NCBI RefSeq assembly: GCF_900604945.1 | Contig: NZ_UWPB01000001.1 | Span: 744,001 to 808,000 of the forward strand | DNA length: 64,000 bases | Source of the DNA: Ruminococcus sp. Marseille-P6503 | GTDB lineage: Bacteria > Bacillota > Clostridia > Oscillospirales > Ruminococcaceae | Reading direction: 5' to 3' | Shown here: one piece after another, positions 53,489 to 62,020 of the stretch | Position numbering within the stretch: position 1 is the stretch's first letter | How the letters are laid out: each line of letters starts with the position of its first letter | Notes under the pieces: generated by a model | What the model saw: the letters and a program-made list of their open reading frames with translations, nothing else | The model's database searches: none | What the model was told of the DNA's origin: nothing | Made by a program: the position numbers and the translations under genes

Positions 53489-55831
53489 TTACAGCTCGAT
53501 GATAACCTTGCCGCTTGCAGTAGGAGTAACGTCAACGGCCTTATCGGTTGAAGCAACCTCAATTCTGAATGAAGCGGCTGTATCTGTGTAAGAACACTCG
53601 ATCTTGCTGCCGTTTCTTACTGCCGTAAGCTCAAATACCTTGTTAGCTTCGGTATCGTAAATCGGACAGGTTGCAGACTTGCCGTCCTCAAGCTCGAAGA
53701 TTCTGAAGGTCGTGCCGTCGAGATAATCATACTCAACGTCTCTTACGAATTTTCCGTAAGGAATAATGCTGTTTGGCTTAGCAAGAGCAGGAATCTCAAA
53801 GTAAGAGCACTTGTGGCTGTACCACTTGCCGCCCTCAAATACCTTGCCTGTGATAATGTCCGTCCACTTGCCCTCCGGAACATAGTATTCCGCGATTCCT
53901 TCATCGTTAAGGATCGGAGCGACCAGAATGTTGTCGCCGAACATATACTGTCTGTCAAGAGTAAGACAGGCGGGGTCGTTGGCGTAGTCAATAACCATTG
54001 CTCTCATGACAGGCATACCAACCTCATGAGTCTTGATAGCCTGAGCCCATATGTAAGGCATAAGCTGTCCCTTGAGCTTTGTGAAGAAGCGCAGAACATC
54101 GCAGGATTCTTCGTCGAACAGCCACGGCACTCTGTAGGACTGATTTCCGTGCAGACGGCTGTGTGAAGAGAACATACCGAACGCAGCCCATCTCTTATAG
54201 ATGTCAGGAGTAGCGGTAGCCTCAAAGCCAGCCATATCGTGAGATGTAAAGCCGAAGCCTGAGATGCAAAGCGACAGGCAGCCTCTTACAACCTCAGCCA
54301 TAGAGTTGTAGTTGGCAGAGCAGTCGCCGCCCCAGTGCACAGGGAATTTTTGGCAGCCTGCTGTTGCTGAACGGGCGAAAAGGCAAGCTTTATTTTCTCC
54401 GTAATATTCCTTAAGCACATTAAATACACACTCGTTGTACAGATATGCAAAGTAGTTGTGCATCTTGATAGGGTCTGAGCCGTCATAGTATACGATATCT
54501 CTAGTAGGTATTCTTTCACCGAAATCAGTTTTAAAGGTATCGACTCCCATTTCGCAGAGCTTTCTGAGATATCCCGCATACCACTCGCAGGCTGCCGGAT
54601 TTGTAAAGTCAACAATAGCCATACCCGGCTGCCACTCGTCGCACTGGAATACAGAACCGTCCTTCTTCTTAATAAAGTAGCCGTTTGCAAGACCCTCGTC
54701 GAACAATCTTGAACGCTGACCGACATACGGATTGATCCATACGCAGGTTTTAAGGTTCTTGTTCTTATGCAGTCTTTCCAGCATTGCAGGGGGATCAGGG
54801 AACTGAGATTTGTCCCATTCAAAGTTACACCACTCAAAGCCCTTCATCCAGAAGCAGTCAAAGTGGAATACCTGAAGCGGAATATCCCTTTCAGCCATAC
54901 CGTCGATAAACGACGTAATAGTTTCCTCGTCGTAATTTGTAGTAAAGGACGTGGTAAGCCACAGACCGAATGAAAATGCGGGAGGAAGCGCGGGCTTGCC
55001 GGTCAGATCAGTATAGCCCTTAAGAACCTCGGTAAGGTTCTCGCCGCCGAAGATGTAATACTCGAGATTTTCGCCGGGAACAGTGATGGAAACCTTGGAA
55101 ACCGTATCAGAGCAGACCTCGTAGGAAACCTTATCGGTGCTGTTTACAAATACGCCGTAGCCCCTTGAAGATACATAGAACGGAACAGACTTGTAGGACT
55201 GGTCGGAGCAGGTGCCGCCGTCAGCGTTCCAGATCTCAACGTTTGAGCCGTTCTTTGTAAAGGTTGTGAACTTCTCTCCGAAGCCGTAGAAATATTCGCC
55301 GACCGACGTATCAAACTGTTCGCGGATATATGTTCTTTTGGGGTCGGCAGGGTAACTCCAGAACGTATCGTCAAGCTGAGTCTGAAGTCTTGCCTGAGCC
55401 TTGTAAGCGCTTTCAAAGATTACGCCTGTGGAACGCCAGCCGCCGCTTGTAAGCTTCTTATCCTTGTAATAATACTGAACGCTCCAGGTTTCCTTTGAAA
55501 TTACTACCTTTGTGTCGCCGGAAACAAGAACGGCTTCCTTATCGGTAATAGTAACCTGCGGCTTATACGAGCCTTCGTTCAGGACAAAATGGGGACCGTT
55601 GTCGGCGTAGCCCTTATGATGAGTAATATTTACTCTTATGCAGTTTTCCTGAGTCGAAGTATAGGCGATCTCCAGGTTTGCGCTTCCGAGCATCATTGCT
55701 CTGTTATAGACTACAAAAGGCGTAGCTACAACCAGAATACCGTTATCGATTTCCTCGATTTCAAACGCCTGATTTGCGTAGTTGACTTCATAGCCTCTCT
55801 GGTTAAGCCAGAATCCGTCTGCAAATTTCAT
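53489..55831 (-). CDS. GH31 alpha-xylosidase (YicI-like)
   Basis: 780 aa, close to the E. coli YicI length, with AGGAGG before ATG 55831. No signal peptide, so cytoplasmic. Catalytic nucleophile in KTDFGERIPT (Asp436) and acid/base in HWGGDCSANYNS (Asp503), both matching the xylosidase subgroup rather than alpha-glucosidases. PAFSFGLWLTTSF marks the start of the barrel. It should remove terminal alpha-xylose from xyloglucan oligosaccharides such as isoprimeverose units. Codon use is strikingly uniform, which suggests high expression. Monocistronic with a terminator. The GH3 gene 2.2 kb away may act in the same catabolism. Confidence 0.92.
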   Translation of the reverse strand: MKFADGFWLNQRGYEVNYANQAFEIEEIDNGILVVATPFVVYNRAMMLGSANLEIAYTSTQENCIRVNITHHKGYADNGPHFVLNEGSYKPQVTITDKEAVLVSGDTKVVISKETWSVQYYYKDKKLTSGGWRSTGVIFESAYKAQARLQTQLDDTFWSYPADPKRTYIREQFDTSVGEYFYGFGEKFTTFTKNGSNVEIWNADGGTCSDQSYKSVPFYVSSRGYGVFVNSTDKVSYEVCSDTVSKVSITVPGENLEYYIFGGENLTEVLKGYTDLTGKPALPPAFSFGLWLTTSFTTNYDEETITSFIDGMAERDIPLQVFHFDCFWMKGFEWCNFEWDKSQFPDPPAMLERLHKNKNLKTCVWINPYVGQRSRLFDEGLANGYFIKKKDGSVFQCDEWQPGMAIVDFTNPAACEWYAGYLRKLCEMGVDTFKTDFGERIPTRDIVYYDGSDPIKMHNYFAYLYNECVFNVLKEYYGENKACLFARSATAGCQKFPVHWGGDCSANYNSMAEVVRGCLSLCISGFGFTSHDMAGFEATATPDIYKRWAAFGMFSSHSRLHGNQSYRVPWLFDEESCDVLRFFTKLKGQLMPYIWAQAIKTHEVGMPVMRAMVIDYANDPACLTLDRQYMFGDNILVAPILNDEGIAEYYVPEGKWTDIITGKVFEGGKWYSHKCSYFEIPALAKPNSIIPYGKFVRDVEYDYLDGTTFRIFELEDGKSATCPIYDTEANKVFELTAVRNGSKIECSYTDTAASFRIEVASTDKAVDVTPTASGKVIIEL

Positions 55832-56132
55832 GTGATAAACCTCCTGTAAATTATTTCTCGTTTTGAAAATATTAAAAAATGAAGATTTTCAATTGGGAAC
55901 GGTTTTTTCCCTTTCAATAATATTTTATAGCATATTCGCATAAATTGCAATAGTAAAATAATATTTTATTTGATTATTTTAAGATTTTTCAGTCGATAAA
56001 ATTAAATTTTCAGTTAATTGGTTTCAAATGCATATTAAAATATGAATTTCTGCCGCAGGTTTTAATTCCGAGCAAAGCCCGATGTAAGCTTGGCTTTTCA
56101 TCGGGGTTAGGTTATATTGCACATCTGTATTG
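55832..56132. other. Spacer between GH31 and capA-like genes
   Basis: Contains the GH31 promoter and leader and, near 56075-56108, an imperfect hairpin with CCGATG/CATCGG arms that may end the capA transcript. No gene seen. Confidence 0.5.
55922..55950 (-). promoter_or_regulatory. Promoter of the GH31 gene
   Basis: On the minus strand: TTGCAA (55950-55945), then TATAAA at 15 bp or TAAAAT at 17 bp (55927-55922), with TGC before TATAAA. Leader of about 85 bases. Confidence 0.55.
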
Positions 56133-57395
56133 CTATTCTATTGACAGAAACTCATTCGGAATATAAGAGAGACATTTTTCTGCCGACTCTCTGGTAAAGC
56201 CTTCAACAAAGTTTTCTGCGAACAGCTCGTCGGTGTATTCCGCATAAGGATAAACTGTGCAGTTGTACCAGTTTGAATTGTAATACTGAGCCTCAAAATG
56301 TGAGATTATCGGAATCGCTTTCACATTTTCAAAGGTAATTTCGCCGGTGTCGTAGTTTTTTACTACGTCAAGGTCGCCGATAATACCTACGAGAGATTTT
56401 GTATCGTACATGGTTGAGATGAAATTTCCCAATCCGTAGTAGACAAACGCCTGTCCGCCGTCCGGCTTGTCGATATATCCGCATGAGGATATCGTATGAG
56501 CCTGCGTTCCTATAATAAGATCAGCGCCCCATTCCACAAGCTTGGGAGTAAGCGTTATTTGCTGATCGTTCAGCTCGTTCTGGATTTCAGTTCCGTAGTG
56601 GCAGGAGACCACTACTACGTCGGCAAGCTTATCGGCTTCCTCTATCTGCCGTTTTATAGTGTTTTCGTCCGAAAGATAGACGACTTTCGCGCCCTCTCCG
56701 CTGAGGGAAAGACCGTTGGTATGCTCCATATATCCCAGAAAAGCAAAGGTTATATCGTTTACCGTCAGCGTCCTGATAGCTTCGGAATCCTCCTGAGAAC
56801 GGTAAGCGCCGTAGCAAACAACGTCCTTGGAAGCCCAGTAATCAAGCGAGGATATCAGACCTTCCTCGCCTTTATCCAGCACATGATTATTGCTCATGGA
56901 GATCACATTGAAGCCGATGTCGTCCACAACCTCGTCGCCTAAGGCGGTCGGAGTGGCAAAAGTCGGATAGCTGGAGGGCTCGCAGTAATCGGTAACAAGA
57001 GTTTCCTGATTAAGCACCGCTACGTCCGCGCCGTTGATATACTTTTTTATATGCTCGTAGCAGGATGAAAAATCATATTCGCTTCCGCCGCCCTTTTCAA
57101 GAGCCTCGATATAGATATTATCGTGAATAAGGTTATCTCCCGCGCACACAAAATGAGCGGTTGCGGTTCCCGAAGGCTTTTCCGGCAGAGAGGACGAAGC
57201 TTCATTTTCAGAATCCGGCATACTCTGAACAGGAGCTTCAGCAGCGGAGCTTTCCGCAGTAGCAGACGAGTCGCTTGCGACAACGCGGTCCGTAGTTCCG
57301 ATAGGCGTTCCTCCGCAGGAAGCAGCTGAAATTGAACATACCGCCGCCAGAGCGGCGCAGAAAAAGGCTTTTGAAAGGTTAAAATGCTTGTTCAT
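56133..57395 (-). CDS. CapA-family lipoprotein (PGA_cap metallophosphatase-like)
   Basis: 420 aa from ATG 57395 (AAGGAC upstream); the longer frame to 57464 runs through the promoter. A signal sequence ends in ISAASCGG, a plausible lipobox with Cys near 27. A Ser/Ala/Glu-rich linker reaches residue 75. The CapA domain follows: FVCAGDNLIHDNIYIEAL, NGADVAVLNQETLVTD, GFNVISMSNNHVLDKGEEGL, VVSCHYGTE and IIGTQAHTISSCG, which together carry the metallophosphatase-like His, Asp and Asn residues. Related to poly-gamma-glutamate CapA, but such single genes occur widely without a capsule cluster; the role is unclear. Confidence 0.87.
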   Translation of the reverse strand: MNKHFNLSKAFFCAALAAVCSISAASCGGTPIGTTDRVVASDSSATAESSAAEAPVQSMPDSENEASSSLPEKPSGTATAHFVCAGDNLIHDNIYIEALEKGGGSEYDFSSCYEHIKKYINGADVAVLNQETLVTDYCEPSSYPTFATPTALGDEVVDDIGFNVISMSNNHVLDKGEEGLISSLDYWASKDVVCYGAYRSQEDSEAIRTLTVNDITFAFLGYMEHTNGLSLSGEGAKVVYLSDENTIKRQIEEADKLADVVVVSCHYGTEIQNELNDQQITLTPKLVEWGADLIIGTQAHTISSCGYIDKPDGGQAFVYYGLGNFISTMYDTKSLVGIIGDLDVVKNYDTGEITFENVKAIPIISHFEAQYYNSNWYNCTVYPYAEYTDELFAENFVEGFTRESAEKCLSYIPNEFLSIE

Positions 57396-57398
57396 ATG

Positions 57399-57427
57399 TT
57401 GTCCTTTCCGAATTAACGTGTTATAAT
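57399..57427 (+). promoter_or_regulatory. Promoter of the DUF188 gene
   Basis: TTGTCC (57399-57404), 17-bp spacer, TATAAT (57422-57427) preceded by TGT. Its -35 lies in the leader of the divergent capA gene, so the two promoters converge on the same 65 bp. Confidence 0.55.
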
Positions 57428-57435
57428 GTATATAG

Positions 57436-57464
57436 ATTATAGCATACGCTGTCTGATTATGCAA
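57436..57464 (-). promoter_or_regulatory. Promoter of the capA-like gene
   Basis: On the minus strand: TTGCAT (57464-57459), 17-bp spacer, TATAAT (57441-57436) preceded by TGC (extended -10). Confidence 0.65.
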
Positions 57465-57506
57465 GATTTTTTACAATTATATGTTATGTGGAGGCAAGAG
57501 GCGGAT

Positions 57507-57944
57507 ATGAAAATACTTATAGACGCGGACGGCTGCCCAGTCGTTGAAATCGCGGTAAATACAGCCCAAAGCTTTGGTTTGAAGGCAATAATAATTTCCG
57601 ATACCTCTCACGAATACAGCAGCGATTACGCCGGTATAATTAAGGTCGGAAAAGGCGCCGACAGTGCGGATTTCAGGCTTGCGAACCTGGTTGAAGCCGG
57701 AGATATAGCAATTACTCAGGATTACGGGCTTGCCGCTATGGTTCTTGCAAAAAATGGAATCCCGATAAGACAGGACGGGCTTGTATTCAGCGACAGGAAT
57801 ATAGATTCGCTGCTTACCGGACGCTATTGTGCCTTAAAGATGCGAAGAGGGGGCGGATATATAAAGGGAAGCCGCCGAAGAACGAAGGCGGAAGATGAAG
57901 CTTTTTATAAATCTCTTTGTGAAATTATAATGAAAAATAAATAA
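57507..57944 (+). CDS. YaiI/YqxD family protein (DUF188)
   Basis: 145 aa from ATG 57507 (AGAGGCGG upstream). Starts MKILIDADGCPVVEIAV, with the paired Asp of the DUF188 fold, then DTSHEYSS, GADSADFRLANLVEAGDIAI, TQDYGLAAMVLAKN and RGGGYIKGSRRRTKAEDE. The fold resembles PIN-like nucleases, but no biochemical role is established. Full length for the family. It is divergent from the capA-like gene. Confidence 0.9.
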   Translation: MKILIDADGCPVVEIAVNTAQSFGLKAIIISDTSHEYSSDYAGIIKVGKGADSADFRLANLVEAGDIAITQDYGLAAMVLAKNGIPIRQDGLVFSDRNIDSLLTGRYCALKMRRGGGYIKGSRRRTKAEDEAFYKSLCEIIMKNK

Positions 57945-57949
57945 AGCGC

Positions 57950-57978
57950 TGGATTTTTTTTAGCGTATGTGCTATAAT
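57950..57978 (+). promoter_or_regulatory. Promoter of the GH3 gene
   Basis: A weak -35 TGGATT (57950-57955), 17-bp spacer, TATAAT (57973-57978) with TGC before it; the extended -10 probably compensates. Confidence 0.5.
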
Positions 57979-58030
57979 TCCAGTAATGAATTAGAAAAAT
58001 TCATAGTTGCTATTTGAAAGGGGTTAAAAA

Positions 58031-60298
58031 ATGAATATTGACAGAATTATGGAAGAGCTTACGCTGGAAGAGAAAGCGTCGCTTTGCTCGGGATTGGATT
58101 TCTGGCATACCAAGCCCGTTGAAAGGCTGGATATTCCGTCGGTCATGGTTTCGGACGGACCTCACGGACTTAGAAAAAACACAGAGGATTCGGATAATCC
58201 CAACGAATCTATAAAGGCGGTTTGTTTTCCGACGGCTTCGGCGCTTGCGTCTTCCTTTGACAGAACATTGCTTGAAACCATGGGAAAGGCTATAGGAGAG
58301 GAATGTCAGCATGAACGGCTTGCGGTAGTGCTGGGTCCCGGCTGCAATATAAAGCGTTCGCCGCTGTGCGGACGTAATTTTGAGTATTTTTCTGAGGATC
58401 CTTATCTTGCGGGACAGCTTGCCGCGGCTCATATAAAGGGTGTGCAGAGCAGGGGAGTCGGAACTTCTCTCAAGCATTTTGCCTGCAATAATCAGGAGTG
58501 CAGAAGAATGTCCGTTTCAGCGGAGGTGGACGAGAGAACGCTGAGAGAAATATATCTCGCTCCGTTTGAAACAGCCGTAAAGGAGGGAAAGCCCTGGACG
58601 GTAATGTGCTCATATAACCGTATCAACGGAGTATATTCCTCTCAGAACAAAAGACTGCTGACGGATATTCTCAGAGATGAATGGGGATTTAAGGGCCTTG
58701 TAATGAGCGACTGGGGAGCGGTAGACGACCGGGTTGAGGGAATAAAAGCAGGACTTGATCTTGAAATGCCGACAAGCTATGGAAAGAACGACAGGCTGAT
58801 AGTACAGGCGGTTGAAGCCGGAGAGCTTGACGAGGCGGAACTGGACAAGTGCGTAAGACGTATTCTTGAAATGGCGGACAGGTATCTTGAAAACGCGGAG
58901 CCTGAAACGGTCTGGGATATGGACAGACATCATCAGCTGGCAAGGAAAATTGAAGCTGAATGTATCGTGCTTCTGAAAAACGAGGATAATCTTCTTCCGC
59001 TCGACAGTAAAAAGAAGATAGCCTTTATAGGAAAATTCGCCGAAACGCCGAGATATCAGGGCGGCGGAAGCTCTCATATAAATTCCTTCAGGGTAACCTC
59101 CGCGCTTGAAGCGGTAAGCGAATACGCTGAGGTGGATTATGCCGAGGGATACAGTATTTCCGGCGGAGCCGACGAAGCTAAGCTGCTGAACGAAGCGGTG
59201 ACGTGCGCGGAAAAAGCTGATATAGCGGTAATTTTCGCGGGACTTCCTGACGAATATGAGTCGGAGGGCTATGACAGGAATCATATGCGTATGCCTGAAT
59301 CCCAGCTCAGACTTATTGACGAGATATGCAGGGTCAACCGCAACACCGTTGTTGTGCTCCATAACGGTTCGCCTGTGGAGATGCCTTTTGCTGATAAGGT
59401 TAAGGGTGTACTGGAAACCTATTTGGGCGGACAGGCTGTCGGAGGAGCGGTATGCGATGTCCTGTTCGGAAAGGCAAATCCCTGCGGAAAGCTTCCCGAA
59501 ACTTTCCCCGTAAAGCTTTCAGACAATCCTTCCTATCTCAACTTCCCGGGAGAGGGCGATAAAGTAAAGTATAGCGAGGGAGTTTTCGTAGGCTACAGAT
59601 ATTATGACTATAAGGAAATCGCGCCTCTGTTTCCGTTTGGACACGGCTTAAGCTATACCACGTTTGAATACAGCGGACTCAAGCTTTCACATTCGGAAAT
59701 AAGCGGCGATAAAACCCTTACTGCCGAAGTTACAGTAAAAAATACCGGCAGCGTTTCAGGAAAGGAAATAGTCCAGCTTTATGTTTCCGAAAAGCGTCCG
59801 CAGGTAATAAGACCTGTTAAGGAGCTGAAGGGCTTTGAAAAGATTCTGCTGAAGCCGGGCGAGGAGAAAAAGGTGCTGTTCAGGCTTGACAGCAGAGCGT
59901 TTTCATATTACTGTGAGGAGCAGAACGGCTGGCGCGCGGATTACGGTGAATATGAAATAATGGTCGGATCGTCTTCCGGAGATATACGTCTCAGGGAATC
60001 GGTTTATGTCAGCTCGGGAGAAAAAGTCAGAGCTGATTTTACATTAAACAGTACGTTCGGAGATATTATGGCGGCGCCGGAAGGCAGAAAGATATTTAGC
60101 GGGCTTGTGGCTGTGGCTAACGTCGGCGCGGATGAATCCGATCCGGCAATTATGGGAGAAGGCTCGCTGCAGATGGCGGAGTCGATGTTAAAGGATCTGC
60201 CTGTCAGAGGGATAGTAAGCTTTACTGAAAATCCGGACGTAAACCGCGAAAGCCTGCAGCTTATGATAGACAGGCTGAATAATGAGATAAACGGATAA
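58031..60298 (+). CDS. GH3 beta-glucosidase
   Basis: 755 aa with AAAGGGG before ATG 58031 and no signal peptide, so cytoplasmic. GH3 N-terminal barrel with VMVSDGPHGLRK and KHFACNNQE, and nucleophile Asp227 in VMSDWGAVDDR. The C-terminal alpha/beta sandwich carries GGGSSHINSF, and the fibronectin-III-like domain begins near 545. About 75 residues beyond that domain form an extra tail (MAESMLKDLPVRGIVSF is typical of clostridial GH3). It hydrolyses terminal beta-glucosyl residues of oligosaccharides. With the nearby alpha-xylosidase it could complete xyloglucan-oligosaccharide breakdown. Confidence 0.93.
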   Translation: MNIDRIMEELTLEEKASLCSGLDFWHTKPVERLDIPSVMVSDGPHGLRKNTEDSDNPNESIKAVCFPTASALASSFDRTLLETMGKAIGEECQHERLAVVLGPGCNIKRSPLCGRNFEYFSEDPYLAGQLAAAHIKGVQSRGVGTSLKHFACNNQECRRMSVSAEVDERTLREIYLAPFETAVKEGKPWTVMCSYNRINGVYSSQNKRLLTDILRDEWGFKGLVMSDWGAVDDRVEGIKAGLDLEMPTSYGKNDRLIVQAVEAGELDEAELDKCVRRILEMADRYLENAEPETVWDMDRHHQLARKIEAECIVLLKNEDNLLPLDSKKKIAFIGKFAETPRYQGGGSSHINSFRVTSALEAVSEYAEVDYAEGYSISGGADEAKLLNEAVTCAEKADIAVIFAGLPDEYESEGYDRNHMRMPESQLRLIDEICRVNRNTVVVLHNGSPVEMPFADKVKGVLETYLGGQAVGGAVCDVLFGKANPCGKLPETFPVKLSDNPSYLNFPGEGDKVKYSEGVFVGYRYYDYKEIAPLFPFGHGLSYTTFEYSGLKLSHSEISGDKTLTAEVTVKNTGSVSGKEIVQLYVSEKRPQVIRPVKELKGFEKILLKPGEEKKVLFRLDSRAFSYYCEEQNGWRADYGEYEIMVGSSSGDIRLRESVYVSSGEKVRADFTLNSTFGDIMAAPEGRKIFSGLVAVANVGADESDPAIMGEGSLQMAESMLKDLPVRGIVSFTENPDVNRESLQLMIDRLNNEING

Positions 60299-60315
60299 AT
60301 ACTTAAAACCTGAAC

Positions 60316-60346
60316 AAAGCAGGGTGTCCTCAGGACGTCCTGCTTT
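60316..60346 (+). terminator. Terminator after the GH3 gene
   Basis: 8-bp outer stem (60316-60323 with 60339-60346) with an inner GTCC/GGAC pair; a T run comes about 10 bases later. Confidence 0.6.
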
Positions 60347-60370
60347 GTTACGTTATGTTTTTTTGCGTAA

Positions 60371-60397
60371 AAAAAAGATCCCGGGAAACCGGAATCT
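60371..60397 (-). terminator. Terminator of the HD-domain gene
   Basis: On the minus strand a 9-base stem (60389-60397 with 60376-60384) with one mismatch, 4-base loop and TTTTTTT after it. Confidence 0.7.
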
Positions 60398-60409
60398 TTT
60401 AAAATAAAA

Positions 60410-60949
60410 TCATGAATAATAGCTTCTGCGCTTGGTCAAGGTTTTATATTTTTCCTTTATAACATTGGAAATATGAGAACCTATTTCAAGCGTTGCAGTA
60501 TACTTGTCGATCATTACTATAACATAGCTCTCGGCATACCTTGGAAATTTGATCGTAAGAGGCCACATATGCTTGACGATCATGTCCTCCTCGCGCTTTT
60601 TAATATCAAAGTTTTGCTTGGCATTATCCAGCGCGATCTCAGGATGACGCATTCCGTGGGGCTTTTCGCCCTGCCGGCGTTCTCTTTCTCTCCAGTCGTA
60701 AAGAAACATATCGTGAAGCAGACCTGCTCTGGCTGCCTGTTTTGAATCCAGACCGAGCTTACGGCATACGAGATAGTTATAGTAGGAAACATTCAGACAA
60801 TGCTGATAACAAGTAGTGCTGTAATGATGGCGAAAGTTTTTCATCTGTTTTACAACATCGCTGTCAAGCAGATCTTTTACAAATTCAAAATACTCCTGAG
60901 CCTCCTTTGAGGTTTCGATCTGGTATTTTGAACCGATCGCTCTTGACAT
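60410..60949 (-). CDS. HD-domain phosphohydrolase
   Basis: 179 aa from ATG 60949; AGAGG lies 8 bases upstream, whereas ATG 60955 would be only 2 bases from it. HD motif: HHYSTTCYQHCLNVS supplies the first His, AGLLHDMFLYDW the HD pair, RHPEIALDN the middle His and VIVMIDKYTA the final Asp. Such proteins hydrolyse nucleotides or cyclic nucleotides; the substrate is unknown. Monocistronic with a consensus promoter. Confidence 0.88.
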   Translation of the reverse strand: MSRAIGSKYQIETSKEAQEYFEFVKDLLDSDVVKQMKNFRHHYSTTCYQHCLNVSYYNYLVCRKLGLDSKQAARAGLLHDMFLYDWRERERRQGEKPHGMRHPEIALDNAKQNFDIKKREEDMIVKHMWPLTIKFPRYAESYVIVMIDKYTATLEIGSHISNVIKEKYKTLTKRRSYYS

Positions 60950-61040
60950 TGGCATTACCTCTTTTCAGTATCTCAAAAGGTTTTATTTTTGTGAATGATG
61001 TCAGTAATGTTTAAAATAATTTGTGCATTCTGACAAATAT

Positions 61041-61069
61041 ATTATAGCTCTTTTTTTCAGAAATGTCAA
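61041..61069 (-). promoter_or_regulatory. Promoter of the HD-domain gene
   Basis: On the minus strand: TTGACA (61069-61064), 17-bp spacer, TATAAT (61046-61041); consensus match. Leader of about 85 bases. Confidence 0.75.
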
Positions 61070-61090
61070 TGTCAAATAATTACAAAATAT

Positions 61091-62020
61091 TTACAAATCA
61101 GTATCAGCCGTAAAATTGAGAAGATCAAAATATAAATAGTCAAAAAATTCCGGAATAAACGCTGTATCCGCCGAGGATTTCTGCTGAATATAGCCTTCAA
61201 ACTCGTATTTTTCAGCTTCCCTGACTACCGATTCATATTCAAACGTGGTAGTTCTTCTGCTGATTTCTTTATGCTGAAAAGCCTTATATACGGGAGTATA
61301 CTGACTCATAAGACTTATCAGTATATCATCTTTTTCAAAGACCCTACCCAGTATTTTCATTATTTCTATTGAATCGCGCCTATGGTTGGGCAGGACTAGA
61401 TGACGGATCATCACTCCCTTTTTCAGCATACCGTGTTTATCGAATTGAGGCTTGCCGGCTATCTCACGCATTTTGATTACAGCTTTAAGGCTTTTTTCAA
61501 AATAGTCGTCTGCCTTTGAGTATTCCGAGGAAAGCTTATTGCTGTAATATTTCAGGTCGGGCAGAAAAATATCCGCATAGCCTCTCATGAGTTCGAGAGT
61601 TTCCGTTTTTTCATATCCTCCGCAATTGTAAACTACAGGTATATTAAGTCTGTTTCTGCAAAGCTCCAGCGCTGAAATTATCTGAGGGACGAAATGAGTG
61701 GGATTTACCAGATTAATATTTTCGGCTCCCTTGCTTTGCAGCATTAAAAAAATCGTTGCCAGCTGTTTTACGGAAATTTCAAAGCCCTTGTTTTCGGCTG
61801 AAATCTCATAGTTCTGACAAAAGCGGCATTTAAGCGCACAGCCTGAAAAGAACACCGTTCCGGAGCCGTTTTTTCCGCTGATACAGGGCTCTTCCCAGAA
61901 ATGAAGATCGGCTCTGGCAATTCTGATATTTGCGCCTTCTCCGCAGTAGCCTGTTCGCTCGTATCTGTTTATTCCGCATTCTCTGGGACACAGGCGGCAA
62001 TTTTCAAGCGATCCTTTCAT
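61091..62020 (-). CDS. Radical SAM protein, PflX family (pyruvate formate-lyase activase-like)
   Basis: 309 aa. N-terminal cysteine motif CRLCPRECGINRYERTGYCG at 9-28, then ADLHFWEEPCISGKNGSGTV and the radical SAM cluster CALKCRFCQNYEIS near 56-69. NLVNPTHFVPQI and YNCGGYEKTE follow. This matches the PflX group related to glycyl-radical activases; the partner enzyme is unknown. The last 40 residues (after TTFEYESV) exceed the motif core. It begins directly after the stop of the zinc-ribbon gene upstream, so the two are coupled, with no obvious functional link. Confidence 0.88.
   Translation of the reverse strand: MKGSLENCRLCPRECGINRYERTGYCGEGANIRIARADLHFWEEPCISGKNGSGTVFFSGCALKCRFCQNYEISAENKGFEISVKQLATIFLMLQSKGAENINLVNPTHFVPQIISALELCRNRLNIPVVYNCGGYEKTETLELMRGYADIFLPDLKYYSNKLSSEYSKADDYFEKSLKAVIKMREIAGKPQFDKHGMLKKGVMIRHLVLPNHRRDSIEIMKILGRVFEKDDILISLMSQYTPVYKAFQHKEISRRTTTFEYESVVREAEKYEFEGYIQQKSSADTAFIPEFFDYLYFDLLNFTADTDL

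Noticed and set aside
58610-59362. 250-aa open frame on the minus strand inside the GH3 gene
   Set aside because: Antisense shadow of a well-supported glycosidase.
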